Assembly (NCBI GenBank): GCA_944369635.1
Contig: CALVXL010000009.1
Span: 1-6,198 of the forward strand
From: an uncultured Clostridia bacterium
GTDB taxonomy: Bacteria; Bacillota; Clostridia; Christensenellales; Borkfalkiaceae
Direction of reading: 5' to 3'
DNA length: 6,198 nucleotides
How positions within the stretch are numbered: the first letter of the stretch is position 1; every line of letters begins with the position of its first letter. The translations under genes and the position numbers were made by a program. The notes below the pieces were generated by a model that was not told where the DNA came from, ran no database searches, and saw only the letters and a program-made list of their open reading frames with translations. Below are positions 1-5,340 of this stretch, one piece after another.

Positions 1-455
1 CTTATGACCGCCGAGGAGGGAACAAGCCATACGGGAAAAGTCTACCACTACTACAAATGCTTTAACCGAAAACTCCACAAAGAACAATGCAACAAGTCCA
101 ACATTACCAAAGAAAAGTTGGAAAATTTGGTATTCGGCAAGACGGTTGAGTATGTATTGCAACCGAGCATTATTGACAAACTTGCCGTTGCGGTTACGGA
201 AAAGTTTAACGAGGGTTTGAAAAAGTCCGATGCACTTGCACTACTCAAAAAAGAGCAAAAGCAAGTACGAAAAGCGATAGACGGATTTCTTTCGGCGATT
301 GCGTTTATATCTTCTACAATACTTCGCCGAATACGCCGACGAAGGTTAAATTAGATAAAACCGATTTAATGGAATTGTGCAAACATAGCGAAAATAGAAA
401 AAACACTCAATCTCAACCGCTTGGGTTCAAATTGGGTGCTTGTGGCGGAAGGTGA
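1..455 (+). pseudogene. Large serine recombinase, 3' remnant (internally deleted and frameshifted)
   Basis: This is the tail of a large serine site-specific recombinase, the enzyme that integrates and excises mobile elements. The open frame runs in from the window edge, so the catalytic N-terminus is not visible. Positions 1-296 encode the end of the recombinase zinc-ribbon domain (LMTAEEGTSHTGKVYHYYKC, then a second Cys 10 residues on), followed by the start of the helical coiled-coil region (KEQKQVRKAIDGFLSAI). That frame then gives arginine-rich nonsense and stops at 352-354. From about position 303, a different frame gives VYIFYNTSPNTPTKVKLDKT and on to ACGGR, stopping at 453-455; this resembles the usual C-terminal strand segment of the family. 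The coiled-coil region normally between these parts is missing, so I infer a deletion with a frame change near 285-303. The last codons overlap the tRNA-Ser 3' end. The product should be inactive unless the break is an assembly error. Confidence 0.8.
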
Positions 456-530
456 GGGATTTGAACCCCCGGACCCTTGCAGGTCTCCAGTTTTCAAGAC
501 TGGTGCCATCGACCTCTCTGCCAACCTTCC
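443..530 (-). tRNA. tRNA-Ser(UGA), CCA encoded
   Basis: Read on the minus strand, this folds as a class II tRNA. The acceptor stem is GGAAGGT (530-524) pairing with ACCTTCC (453-447). It is followed by discriminator G (446), as usual for tRNA-Ser, and an encoded CCA (445-443). The anticodon stem is CCAGT/ACTGG around loop CTTGAAA, giving anticodon TGA at 496-494, which reads UCN serine codons. A long variable arm (GACC/GGTC stem) and a T arm with GGTTCAAAT complete the serine pattern. The 3' end overlaps the opposite-strand recombinase remnant by 13 bases, so the tRNA end is a likely integration site. I found no consensus promoter immediately upstream. Confidence 0.95.
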
Positions 531-535
531 ATGTT

Positions 536-561
536 AAAATCGCCGATTTTTCGGCAATTTT
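536..561. other. Small stem-loop just upstream of tRNA-Ser
   Basis: AAAAT-C-GCCGA (536-546) pairs with TCGGC-A-ATTTT (551-561) around a TTTT loop, with one internal C/A mismatch. On the plus strand the T-rich 3' side would suit a weak terminator for transcription arriving from the recombinase side. On the minus strand it lies in the tRNA leader. Its function is not shown by the sequence. Confidence 0.4.
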
Positions 562-576
562 TGATTCAGTTTTGCG

Positions 577-658
577 TTTCTACAAATTTTGACTGCTTGA
601 TTCGCAATTTGTAGAAAAGTTTGTAGAAATTTTGGTCGCTGCCGACGATTTGTAGAAA
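577..658. repeat. Cluster of TTTGTAGAAA boxes
   Basis: Three direct copies of TTTGTAGAAA lie at 608-617, 620-629 and 649-658, and one exact inverted copy (TTTCTACAAA) at 577-586. A related TTGTAGAAAT occurs at 760-769 inside a small hairpin. The spacing between copies is irregular, so this is not a CRISPR array. It could be a cluster of protein-binding sites or the remains of a repeat; the sequence does not decide. Confidence 0.55.
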
Positions 659-878
659 AACCGCTGTCAAATTGACCGCTTTGACAATATCTATTTTACC
701 ACAAGATATGGGATAAAATCAATCGCTTACGGGGCAAATTTGCCGAAATTCCATTTCTGTTGTAGAAATGCGGGATAAGGTTTGACTGCTTGATTTCAAG
801 TGCTTTTCAAGACCGCCTCGTTATGACCGCTTCGATACGCTTCCTTCTATTTATCTATTTAATTTACCTTTACTACGA

Positions 879-897
879 AAACCGTTTACAACGGTTT
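879..897. repeat. Perfect 8-bp inverted repeat
   Basis: AAACCGTT (879-886) and AACGGTTT (890-897) flank a 3-base loop TAC. It sits at the boundary between an AT-rich stretch (831-880) and a GC-rich stretch (901-970). No T-tract follows, so it is not a canonical terminator. Confidence 0.5.
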
Positions 898-1063
898 GGT
901 GCTCCGCCATGCTACGCACCCCTGCGGGCAAGACCGCCTCGCAAGCCCCTTTCGGTACGCGGGCAATTGCGGTCGATTATTGATCGGTATATATAATATG
1001 TTTGAACCGCTTTTTTAAAATACCACATTCAAAGGCAAAAATCAACTGTTTTACTATGCAGAT

Positions 1064-1095
1064 TTCGCGCCGCGGAAAACTTTCCGCGGCGCGAA
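1064..1095 (-). terminator. Strong GC-rich hairpin after the dCMP deaminase gene
   Basis: TTCGCGCCGCGGAA (1064-1077) pairs perfectly with TTCCGCGGCGCGAA (1082-1095), giving a 14-bp stem with a 4-base loop. It lies 24 bases beyond the stop codon of the minus-strand dCMP deaminase gene, the position of a transcript-ending hairpin. In minus-strand reading the following bases are not a run of T, so it is not a textbook intrinsic terminator. It may act as a 3'-end-stabilising hairpin or a weak terminator. Confidence 0.5.
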
Positions 1096-1119
1096 CCATA
1101 TTCTGAACTCAGTTTTTCC

Positions 1120-1569
1120 TTATTCTTCAAAGCGGACGATCTCCACACCCGATTCCTTGAAAAGTTCCATTGCAAACGCATCGGGATATCCGTGTTTATA
1201 AATCACTTTCTTCACACCGGAATTGATGATCATTCTCGCGCAGATCACGCAAGGCTGATGCGTGCAATAAAGCGTTGCGTCCTGCAAGCTCACCCCCAGT
1301 TTTGCAGCCTGAATGATGGCGTTCTGCTCGGCATGGACCGCATAGCAAACTTCCTGCATCGTGCCGCTGGGAATATTTTTCTTACGCCTTAAACACTCGC
1401 CCCGTTCCACACAGCTTTTTATTCCCGCGGGCGCGCCGTTATATCCCGTAGTCAGAATGCGCTTGTCTCTTACCACAACCGCACCGACATGACGGTTTTC
1501 CTGATAGCAACTCGACCAACCGGCGACCGTTTCGGCAAGCTCCATAAATCTTTTGTCCCATTTATCCAT
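1120..1569 (-). CDS. Deoxycytidylate (dCMP) deaminase, ComEB-like
   Basis: The 149-residue product is a zinc-dependent cytidine/dCMP deaminase-family enzyme, expected to act in the cytoplasm converting dCMP to dUMP, the substrate of thymidylate synthase. The catalytic motifs are visible: H79-A-E81, in HAEQNA, provides a zinc ligand and the proton-shuttling glutamate, and P106-C107-x-x-C110, in QPCVIC, provides the other two zinc ligands. The N-terminal part carries VGAVVV and TGYNGAPAG, the substrate-side motifs of dCMP deaminases, and extra cysteines at 53, 59 and 75. Length is normal for the family. The ATG at 1569-1567 is preceded by GAGGGG (1585-1580) at a 10-base distance. The gene is monocistronic here and divergent from groESL. 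ComEB, a late-competence-locus protein, belongs to this family, but no comEA/comEC neighbours are present, so I give no competence role. Confidence 0.93.
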   Translation of the reverse strand: MDKWDKRFMELAETVAGWSSCYQENRHVGAVVVRDKRILTTGYNGAPAGIKSCVERGECLRRKKNIPSGTMQEVCYAVHAEQNAIIQAAKLGVSLQDATLYCTHQPCVICARMIINSGVKKVIYKHGYPDAFAMELFKESGVEIVRFEE

Positions 1570-1601
1570 TTGTAAAAGTCCCCTCTGCTCGCTTTTTATT
1601 T

Positions 1602-1630
1602 ATCATATCATATATTTTCCGCTTTGACAA
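1602..1630 (-). promoter_or_regulatory. Promoter of the dCMP deaminase gene
   Basis: On the minus strand, TTGTCA (1630-1625) and TATGAT (1607-1602) are separated by 17 bases. Each hexamer matches the housekeeping consensus at 5 of 6 positions. Transcription would start near 1595, just before the GAGGGG ribosome binding site. Confidence 0.65.
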
Positions 1631-1681
1631 CAACCGAATGAAACAATCGACAAAAATTTCTTAAAATTTTGATTTATTTCG

Positions 1682-1709
1682 TTGACAAATGCATTTTTAT
1701 GTATATAAT
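1682..1709 (+). promoter_or_regulatory. groESL promoter (sigma-A type)
   Basis: TTGACA (1682-1687) and TATAAT (1704-1709) are both perfect consensus hexamers, separated by 16 bases. The expected start point, about 1715-1718, falls at the left edge of the CIRCE element, so bound HrcA would block initiation or early elongation. Confidence 0.9.
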
Positions 1710-1714
1710 TATAT

Positions 1715-1741
1715 TTAGCACTTGAAAGTAAAGAGTGCTAA
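1715..1741. promoter_or_regulatory. CIRCE operator (HrcA-binding inverted repeat)
   Basis: TTAGCACTT, a 9-base spacer and GAGTGCTAA match the CIRCE consensus TTAGCACTC-N9-GAGTGCTAA, with one change at the last base of the left arm (T for C). HrcA is the known repressor at CIRCE and depends on GroEL for activity, giving feedback control of chaperonin levels. hrcA itself is not in the window. The element also lies in the 5' leader, 26 bases before the groES ATG. Confidence 0.95.
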
Positions 1742-1767
1742 AACAGAATTCTTTGGAGGAGAAAGAC

Positions 1768-2052
1768 ATGACGATAAAACCTTTATTTGACAAAGTCGTA
1801 GTGGAAGCTACGGAAATCGAAGAAAAAACAAAGAGCGGATTCATACTCCCCACCGCGGCGCAGGAGAAACAGCAGACGGCGAAAGTCGTTGCGGTTGGCC
1901 CCGGCGGAGTGATCGACGGCAAGGAAGTTACCATGCAGGTCAAAGTGGGCGATGTGGTGCTCTATTCCAAATACGCGGGCAGCGAATTCAAAGTTGACGG
2001 AAAAGAATTTACGATCATCCGTCAGAGCGACATCCTCGCGATAGTAGAATAA
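1768..2052 (+). CDS. groES: Co-chaperonin GroES (Hsp10)
   Basis: The 94-residue product is the normal length for GroES, which forms the heptameric lid on GroEL rings in the cytoplasm. The N-terminal IKPLFDKVVV matches the start of the family. The mobile loop that contacts GroEL lies at about residues 16-33, with the hydrophobic anchor GFILP at 24-28. VGPGG (43-47) and the VKVGDVVLYSKYAGSE block follow in the usual order. The ATG at 1768 is chosen because GGAGGA (1755-1760) precedes it by 7 bases. An in-frame GTG at 1735 would lie inside CIRCE, lacks its own ribosome binding site and would add 11 atypical residues. It is the first gene of a two-gene operon with groEL, 22 bases downstream. Confidence 0.98.
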   Translation: MTIKPLFDKVVVEATEIEEKTKSGFILPTAAQEKQQTAKVVAVGPGGVIDGKEVTMQVKVGDVVLYSKYAGSEFKVDGKEFTIIRQSDILAIVE

Positions 2053-2074
2053 TTTTAAGGGAGGCAAACTGATT

Positions 2075-3700
2075 ATGGCTAAACAGATTAAAAACGGCGA
2101 AGAAGCGAGAAAGGCTTTACAAAAGGGCGTAAACACGCTTGCGGATACGGTAAAAATCACGTTGGGACCGAAAGGCAGAAACGTGGTTCTCGATAAAAAA
2201 TACGGCGCACCGCTGATCACGAACGACGGCGTGACCATTGCGAAGGACATCGAACTGGAAGACGCGTTCGAAAACATGGGCGCGCAGCTGGTGAAAGAAG
2301 TTTCCACCAAGACCAACGACGTGGCGGGCGACGGCACGACGACGGCGGTTGTCCTCGCGCAGGCGATGATCGAAGAAGGGCTGAAAAACGTAGCGGCGGG
2401 CGCAAATCCCATCATTTTGAAAAAAGGCATTTCGGGCGCGGTTGAAGTTGCGGTGAACGAACTGAAAAAACTTTCCCAGCCCGTCAGCGACAAGAAGTCC
2501 ATCACGCAGGTTGCTGCGATTTCCGCAGGCGACGAATCGGTCGGCGAACTGATTTCCGAAGCGATGGAAAAAGTCGGCAAGGACGGCGTGATCACCATTG
2601 AAGAAAGCAAGACCATGAAAACCGAACTCACCACCGTGGAAGGCATGCAGTTCGACCGCGGCTATGCTTCGGCCTACATGGTAACCAATACCGATAAGAT
2701 GGAAGCGGTGCTGGAATCCCCCGTGATCCTCATTACCGATAAGAAAATCTCCTCCATTCAGGAAATTCTGCCCGTGATCGAACCGATCGCGCAGCAGGGA
2801 CAGAGACTTCTTATCATCGCGGAAGACGTGGAAGGCGACGCGCTTGCCGCGCTGGTCGTCAACAAGCTGAAAGGCGTGTTCAACTGCGTGGCGGTAAAAG
2901 CTCCTGGCTTCGGCGACAGAAGAAAAGCGATGCTTGAAGATATCGCGGTACTGACGGGCGGCACGGTGATTTCCTCCGACGTCGGCTACGAATTCAAAGA
3001 CGTAACCCCCGATATGCTGGGCAGAGCGGGCACGGTCAAGGTCGATAAAGACAACACGACCATTATTGACGGTGCGGGCGATCCCGCGGCAATCGAAGCG
3101 AGAAAGCAGTCCATCAAAGCGCAGATCGCGGAAACGACGTCCGATTATGACAGAGAAAAATTGCAGGAAAGACTTGCAAAACTCGCGGGCGGCGTAGCGG
3201 TCATCAACGTGGGCGCGGCGACGGAAGTGGAAATGAAAGAAAAGAAACTGCGTATCGAAGACGCGCTGAACGCGACGCGCGCTGCGGTGCAGGAAGGTAT
3301 CGTTCCGGGCGGCGGCATTGCGCTCCTTTCCACCGTTCCCGCACTGAAAAAGTACGTTGCAACGCTCAGCGGCGACGAAAGAACGGGTGCAAACATCGTT
3401 CTGAAAGCCGTGGAAGCGCCTTTGAAACAGATTGCCAACAATGCGGGGCTGGACGGCTCGGTCATTTTGCATGAAGTTCTCAGATCCAAGAAACCCAACT
3501 ACGGTTTCAACGCGCTGACCAACGAATATACCGATATGGTGAAAGCGGGCATCATCGACCCGACCAAGGTTACGAGAAGCGCGCTGGAAAACTCTGCGTC
3601 CGTTGCTTCGATTTTCCTGACGACGGAAAGCATCGTTGCGGACATTCCCGAAAAAGAACCCGCGCCGGTGCCGCAAGGCGGAATGGGCGGAATGTATTAA
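2075..3700 (+). CDS. groEL: Chaperonin GroEL (Hsp60)
   Basis: The 541-residue product is the full-length 60-kDa chaperonin subunit, which assembles into two heptameric rings and folds proteins with ATP and GroES. Seen in order: the equatorial ATP-site motif GPKGRNVVLD (31-40), NDGVTIAKDI (50-59), and the GDGTTT nucleotide-binding motif (85-90) with the expected aspartate at 86. The apical domain includes VKAPGFGDRRKAMLEDIA. Near the C-terminus are VGAATEVEMKEKK, EDALNATRAAVQEG and VPGGG, all conserved. It ends in a short Gly/Met tail (GGMGGMY), shorter than the E. coli GGM-repeat tail. AGGGAGG (2058-2064) lies 10 bases before the ATG. It is co-transcribed with groES under the CIRCE-controlled promoter and shows no frame damage. 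Confidence 0.99.
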   Translation: MAKQIKNGEEARKALQKGVNTLADTVKITLGPKGRNVVLDKKYGAPLITNDGVTIAKDIELEDAFENMGAQLVKEVSTKTNDVAGDGTTTAVVLAQAMIEEGLKNVAAGANPIILKKGISGAVEVAVNELKKLSQPVSDKKSITQVAAISAGDESVGELISEAMEKVGKDGVITIEESKTMKTELTTVEGMQFDRGYASAYMVTNTDKMEAVLESPVILITDKKISSIQEILPVIEPIAQQGQRLLIIAEDVEGDALAALVVNKLKGVFNCVAVKAPGFGDRRKAMLEDIAVLTGGTVISSDVGYEFKDVTPDMLGRAGTVKVDKDNTTIIDGAGDPAAIEARKQSIKAQIAETTSDYDREKLQERLAKLAGGVAVINVGAATEVEMKEKKLRIEDALNATRAAVQEGIVPGGGIALLSTVPALKKYVATLSGDERTGANIVLKAVEAPLKQIANNAGLDGSVILHEVLRSKKPNYGFNALTNEYTDMVKAGIIDPTKVTRSALENSASVASIFLTTESIVADIPEKEPAPVPQGGMGGMY

Positions 3701-3711
3701 TGCATTCCGTT
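3686..3711. other. Stem-loop spanning the groEL stop codon
   Basis: CGGAATG (3688-3694) pairs with CATTCCG (3703-3709) across an 8-base loop that contains the stop codon, and two G-T wobbles may extend the stem. Part of it arises from the repetitive Gly/Met codons. No T-run follows, so it is not the operon terminator. Confidence 0.35.
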
Positions 3712-3826
3712 GCCGCTTCATAAGAAATAGAAGGGATGAATTAAGACGCGTTGCCCACTTTTCGGAAAAACAGGCGCAAAAAAATCTGAGCCGCCAAGCG
3801 GCGCGTCCGATACGGATAAAATAAGC

Positions 3827-3864
3827 AAAAAAGCTGCGAAACATTTTTGTTTCGCAGCTTTTTT
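3827..3864. terminator. Bidirectional intrinsic terminator between groEL and the MATE gene
   Basis: AAAAAAGCTGCGAAAC (3827-3842) and GTTTCGCAGCTTTTTT (3849-3864) form a perfect 16-bp stem with a 6-base loop. The outer A-tract and T-tract make it a rho-independent terminator in both directions. It ends the groESL transcript about 126 bases after groEL, and the convergent MATE transcript 12 bases after that stop codon. The 3701-3826 leader to it holds only a small GCCGC/GCGGC hairpin (3790-3802) and no gene. Confidence 0.95.
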
Positions 3865-3876
3865 CTTTCTGATTTT

Positions 3877-5196
3877 TTACGGCATATCCGAAATTTTCCG
3901 CTCTTCGGCAAGTTTGTTCTTTCTGTCGGAGTAAAGGCAGAAAGCAACACCCATGACCGTGACGATCGCCTGCGAAGCGGTATTGGCAAGCCAAATTCCG
4001 TCTGTCACCCACCGCAAAGGAAAAACGAAAGCGAAGAGGGCGAGAAACGCCACTTCTCCATATACCGTCAAATAGGCAAGCAGATTGCTTTTTACGGAAT
4101 AAAAATAAGCGGTGCAGATACGGTTTACCGAAGCAAGACAAACGGCGATCCCGAAATAAACGAGCGCACGGGAAGCGATGGAAGCCGCTTCCTCCCCCGC
4201 GCCGAACACGACGGGAATTTCAAAGCGCAAAAGCATGATGGCGCCTACCAGTACAAATGCGGTAAAAATTGCCGTAACAAAGGCATAACGGCGAATCGTG
4301 AAGGCATTTTTCCGCTCGCCTTTTCCCCAATAATAACTGATCAGCGGCTGCGAGCCGTCCCCTGCGCCCTGCATGATCATAAGCAGGGAAAAATACACGT
4401 AGGCAACGACGGCATACGCCGCGACCGCAGGATCGCCGCCGTAATCGTAGGCGACGCGGTTCATCACCACGACGCCTATGTTCGGACAAAGCGTAACGCC
4501 GAACGGAGAAAGTCCCACGCGTGCAATGGAGAGAAAGTCGGCGAAGGAGAAACGATATTTCCCTTCCCTGCCGCGTTTTTTCATTAAAAGATAGATTGCG
4601 CAGGGAATAACGGTAGCCGCCTGCCCGATAATCGTGGCAAGCGCCGCGCCCTTCAGGCTCCATTTGAACACCTGCACAAACAGCCAGTCGAGGACGATAT
4701 TCGTAATAAACCCGAGCACCATGGAAAACATTGCGAGAAAGGATTGCCCGTAATTTCGCAAAATCGGAATGAGCCCCGTGGCAAATACCTGAAACGCCGC
4801 GCCCGTTATGATGACTCTGATATAATCGGAAGCGGCGGTATAAACCTCGCCGTGCGCGCCGAAAATCTTTAATAAAGGCGGATGAGCAAGTAATATAGCC
4901 GCTGTAAGAATGACCGCCGCGACAGACAGGAACAAAACCGAAGAAAGGAGAAAATCCCTTTCTCTTTTTGCGTCACCTTTTGCGATGCAGGTGGAAATAT
5001 AAACCGCGCCGCCGATCCCGATACCCGTTCCCACCGACTGGACGAACGCCACCAAAGGATAAGCGATATTGATCGCGGCAAGACCCTTATCGCCCACGTT
5101 GCGCCCCACGAAAAAAGCGTCCACCATAGAATAAAGTCCGCTGAACACAAAGGCGATCATCGAGGGAATAACATATCTTAAAAAGGTCTTTTTCAT
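3877..5196 (-). CDS. MATE family multidrug efflux transporter (NorM/MepA-like)
   Basis: The 439-residue hydrophobic protein fits the 12-helix multidrug and toxic compound extrusion family, which exports drugs across the cytoplasmic membrane using Na+ or H+ gradients. Family features in order: VDAFFVGRNVG (25-35) at the end of helix 1, the polar-aromatic IPILRNYGQ segment (143-151), NIVLDWLFV (166-174), G-x2-ATIIGQ (183-192), then in the second half GSQPLISYYWGKG (281-293). The two halves show the usual internal pseudo-repeat. The coupling ion and substrates cannot be read from the sequence. I chose the ATG at 5196-5194 because GGGAG (5209-5205) stands 8 bases upstream; the in-frame GTG at 5211 overlaps that site and would add 5 residues. 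It is divergent from a MerR regulator, and its promoter looks MerR-controlled. It ends at a terminator shared with groEL. Confidence 0.93.
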   Translation of the reverse strand: MKKTFLRYVIPSMIAFVFSGLYSMVDAFFVGRNVGDKGLAAINIAYPLVAFVQSVGTGIGIGGAVYISTCIAKGDAKRERDFLLSSVLFLSVAAVILTAAILLAHPPLLKIFGAHGEVYTAASDYIRVIITGAAFQVFATGLIPILRNYGQSFLAMFSMVLGFITNIVLDWLFVQVFKWSLKGAALATIIGQAATVIPCAIYLLMKKRGREGKYRFSFADFLSIARVGLSPFGVTLCPNIGVVVMNRVAYDYGGDPAVAAYAVVAYVYFSLLMIMQGAGDGSQPLISYYWGKGERKNAFTIRRYAFVTAIFTAFVLVGAIMLLRFEIPVVFGAGEEAASIASRALVYFGIAVCLASVNRICTAYFYSVKSNLLAYLTVYGEVAFLALFAFVFPLRWVTDGIWLANTASQAIVTVMGVAFCLYSDRKNKLAEERKISDMP

Positions 5197-5204
5197 TGCA
5201 AAAT

Positions 5205-5209
5205 CTCCC
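5205..5209 (-). promoter_or_regulatory. Ribosome binding site that sets the MATE start
   Basis: The minus-strand GGGAG lies 8 bases before the ATG at 5196-5194. An upstream in-frame GTG (5211-5209) overlaps it and has no Shine-Dalgarno sequence of its own, so the ATG is the better start. Confidence 0.75.
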
Positions 5210-5254
5210 ACAGCATGCTATAATTTTTATGATTCATAAATGACTTGTTTACCT

Positions 5255-5283
5255 TTTACCGCTTCGGCATACGCTATTATAAA
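5255..5283 (+). promoter_or_regulatory. Candidate merR-type regulator promoter
   Basis: TTTACC (5255-5260) and TATAAA (5278-5283) are separated by 17 bases, matching consensus at 4 and 5 of 6 positions. The predicted start near 5290 lies within the dyad, so regulator binding would also repress its own gene. This is a weaker call than the opposing MATE promoter. Confidence 0.4.
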
Positions 5284-5306
5284 CCTTAAAGCAACTTTAA
5301 TGTCAA
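5276..5306 (-). promoter_or_regulatory. MATE gene promoter with 19-bp MerR-type spacer
   Basis: On the minus strand, TTGACA (5306-5301) and TATAAT (5281-5276) are both perfect hexamers but 19 bases apart, 2 more than optimal. Such over-long spacers are the hallmark of promoters activated by MerR-family proteins, which untwist the DNA to realign the hexamers. A dyad lies in the spacer. The start point would be near 5269, leaving a leader of about 73 bases. Confidence 0.85.
5283..5303. promoter_or_regulatory. Candidate MerR operator (dyad in the spacer)
   Basis: TTAAAG (5286-5291) and CTTTAA (5295-5300) form a perfect 6-bp inverted repeat around CAA. Extending to 5283-5303 gives arms of 9 bases with a single mismatch (5285/5301). 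The dyad centre is about 2 bases from the middle of the 19-base spacer, towards the -35 hexamer. The adjacent divergent regulator is the obvious candidate to bind it. Confidence 0.8.
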
Positions 5307-5340
5307 GCGTTATTCGGGGAAATTACAAAAAGGAGAAAAT

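Larger units (their letters stand above)
531..1119. other. Gene-free intergenic region with short repeats and hairpins
   Basis: I see no convincing coding region here. A 68-codon frame at 790-996 has no good ribosome binding site, and its composition changes abruptly partway through. What is present: TTTGTAGAAA boxes at 608-617, 620-629 and 649-658, with an inverted copy at 577-586; a perfect CATTTCT/AGAAATG hairpin at 752-770; a TGTCAAA/TTTGACA inverted repeat at 665-686; the direct repeat TTTGACTGCTTGATT at 588-602 and 781-795; a perfect 8-bp hairpin at 879-897; the repeat CAAGACCGCCTCG at 808-820 and 929-941; and a GC-rich block at about 901-970. It may hold decayed mobile or repetitive DNA. 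Confidence 0.6.

Noticed and set aside
442..532. Possible protein tail reading GEGFEPPDPC through the tRNA
   Set aside because: This is the antisense translation of tRNA-Ser, a well-known spurious peptide. The frame is closed to the recombinase by upstream stops.
577..658. CRISPR-like array
   Set aside because: The repeats are only 10 bases, unevenly spaced and one is inverted. Spacers are of unequal length and there are no cas genes.
681..709. Plus-strand promoter starting with TTGACA at 681
   Set aside because: At 17 bases the -10 would be AGATAT, a poor match, and no gene follows.
790..996. A 68-codon plus-strand frame in the intergenic region
   Set aside because: It has no Shine-Dalgarno sequence, an abrupt composition shift and an Arg/Pro-rich tail unlike a real protein.
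1735..1767. Upstream GTG start for groES
   Set aside because: It lies within the CIRCE right arm with no ribosome binding site; the ATG at 1768 has GGAGGA at the right distance and gives the normal GroES length.
1783..2646. A 287-codon minus-strand frame opposite groES and groEL
   Set aside because: It is Ser/Phe/Ala-rich antisense of two conserved genes and has no family resemblance.
2117..4141. A 674-codon minus-strand open frame opposite groEL
   Set aside because: It is antisense to a perfectly conserved groEL and runs through the terminator into the MATE gene. The His/Arg/Phe-rich composition is typical of a reverse-frame shadow.
3847..4587. A 246-codon plus-strand frame opposite the MATE gene
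   Set aside because: It begins inside the terminator and is antisense to a clear transporter. No recognisable protein features.
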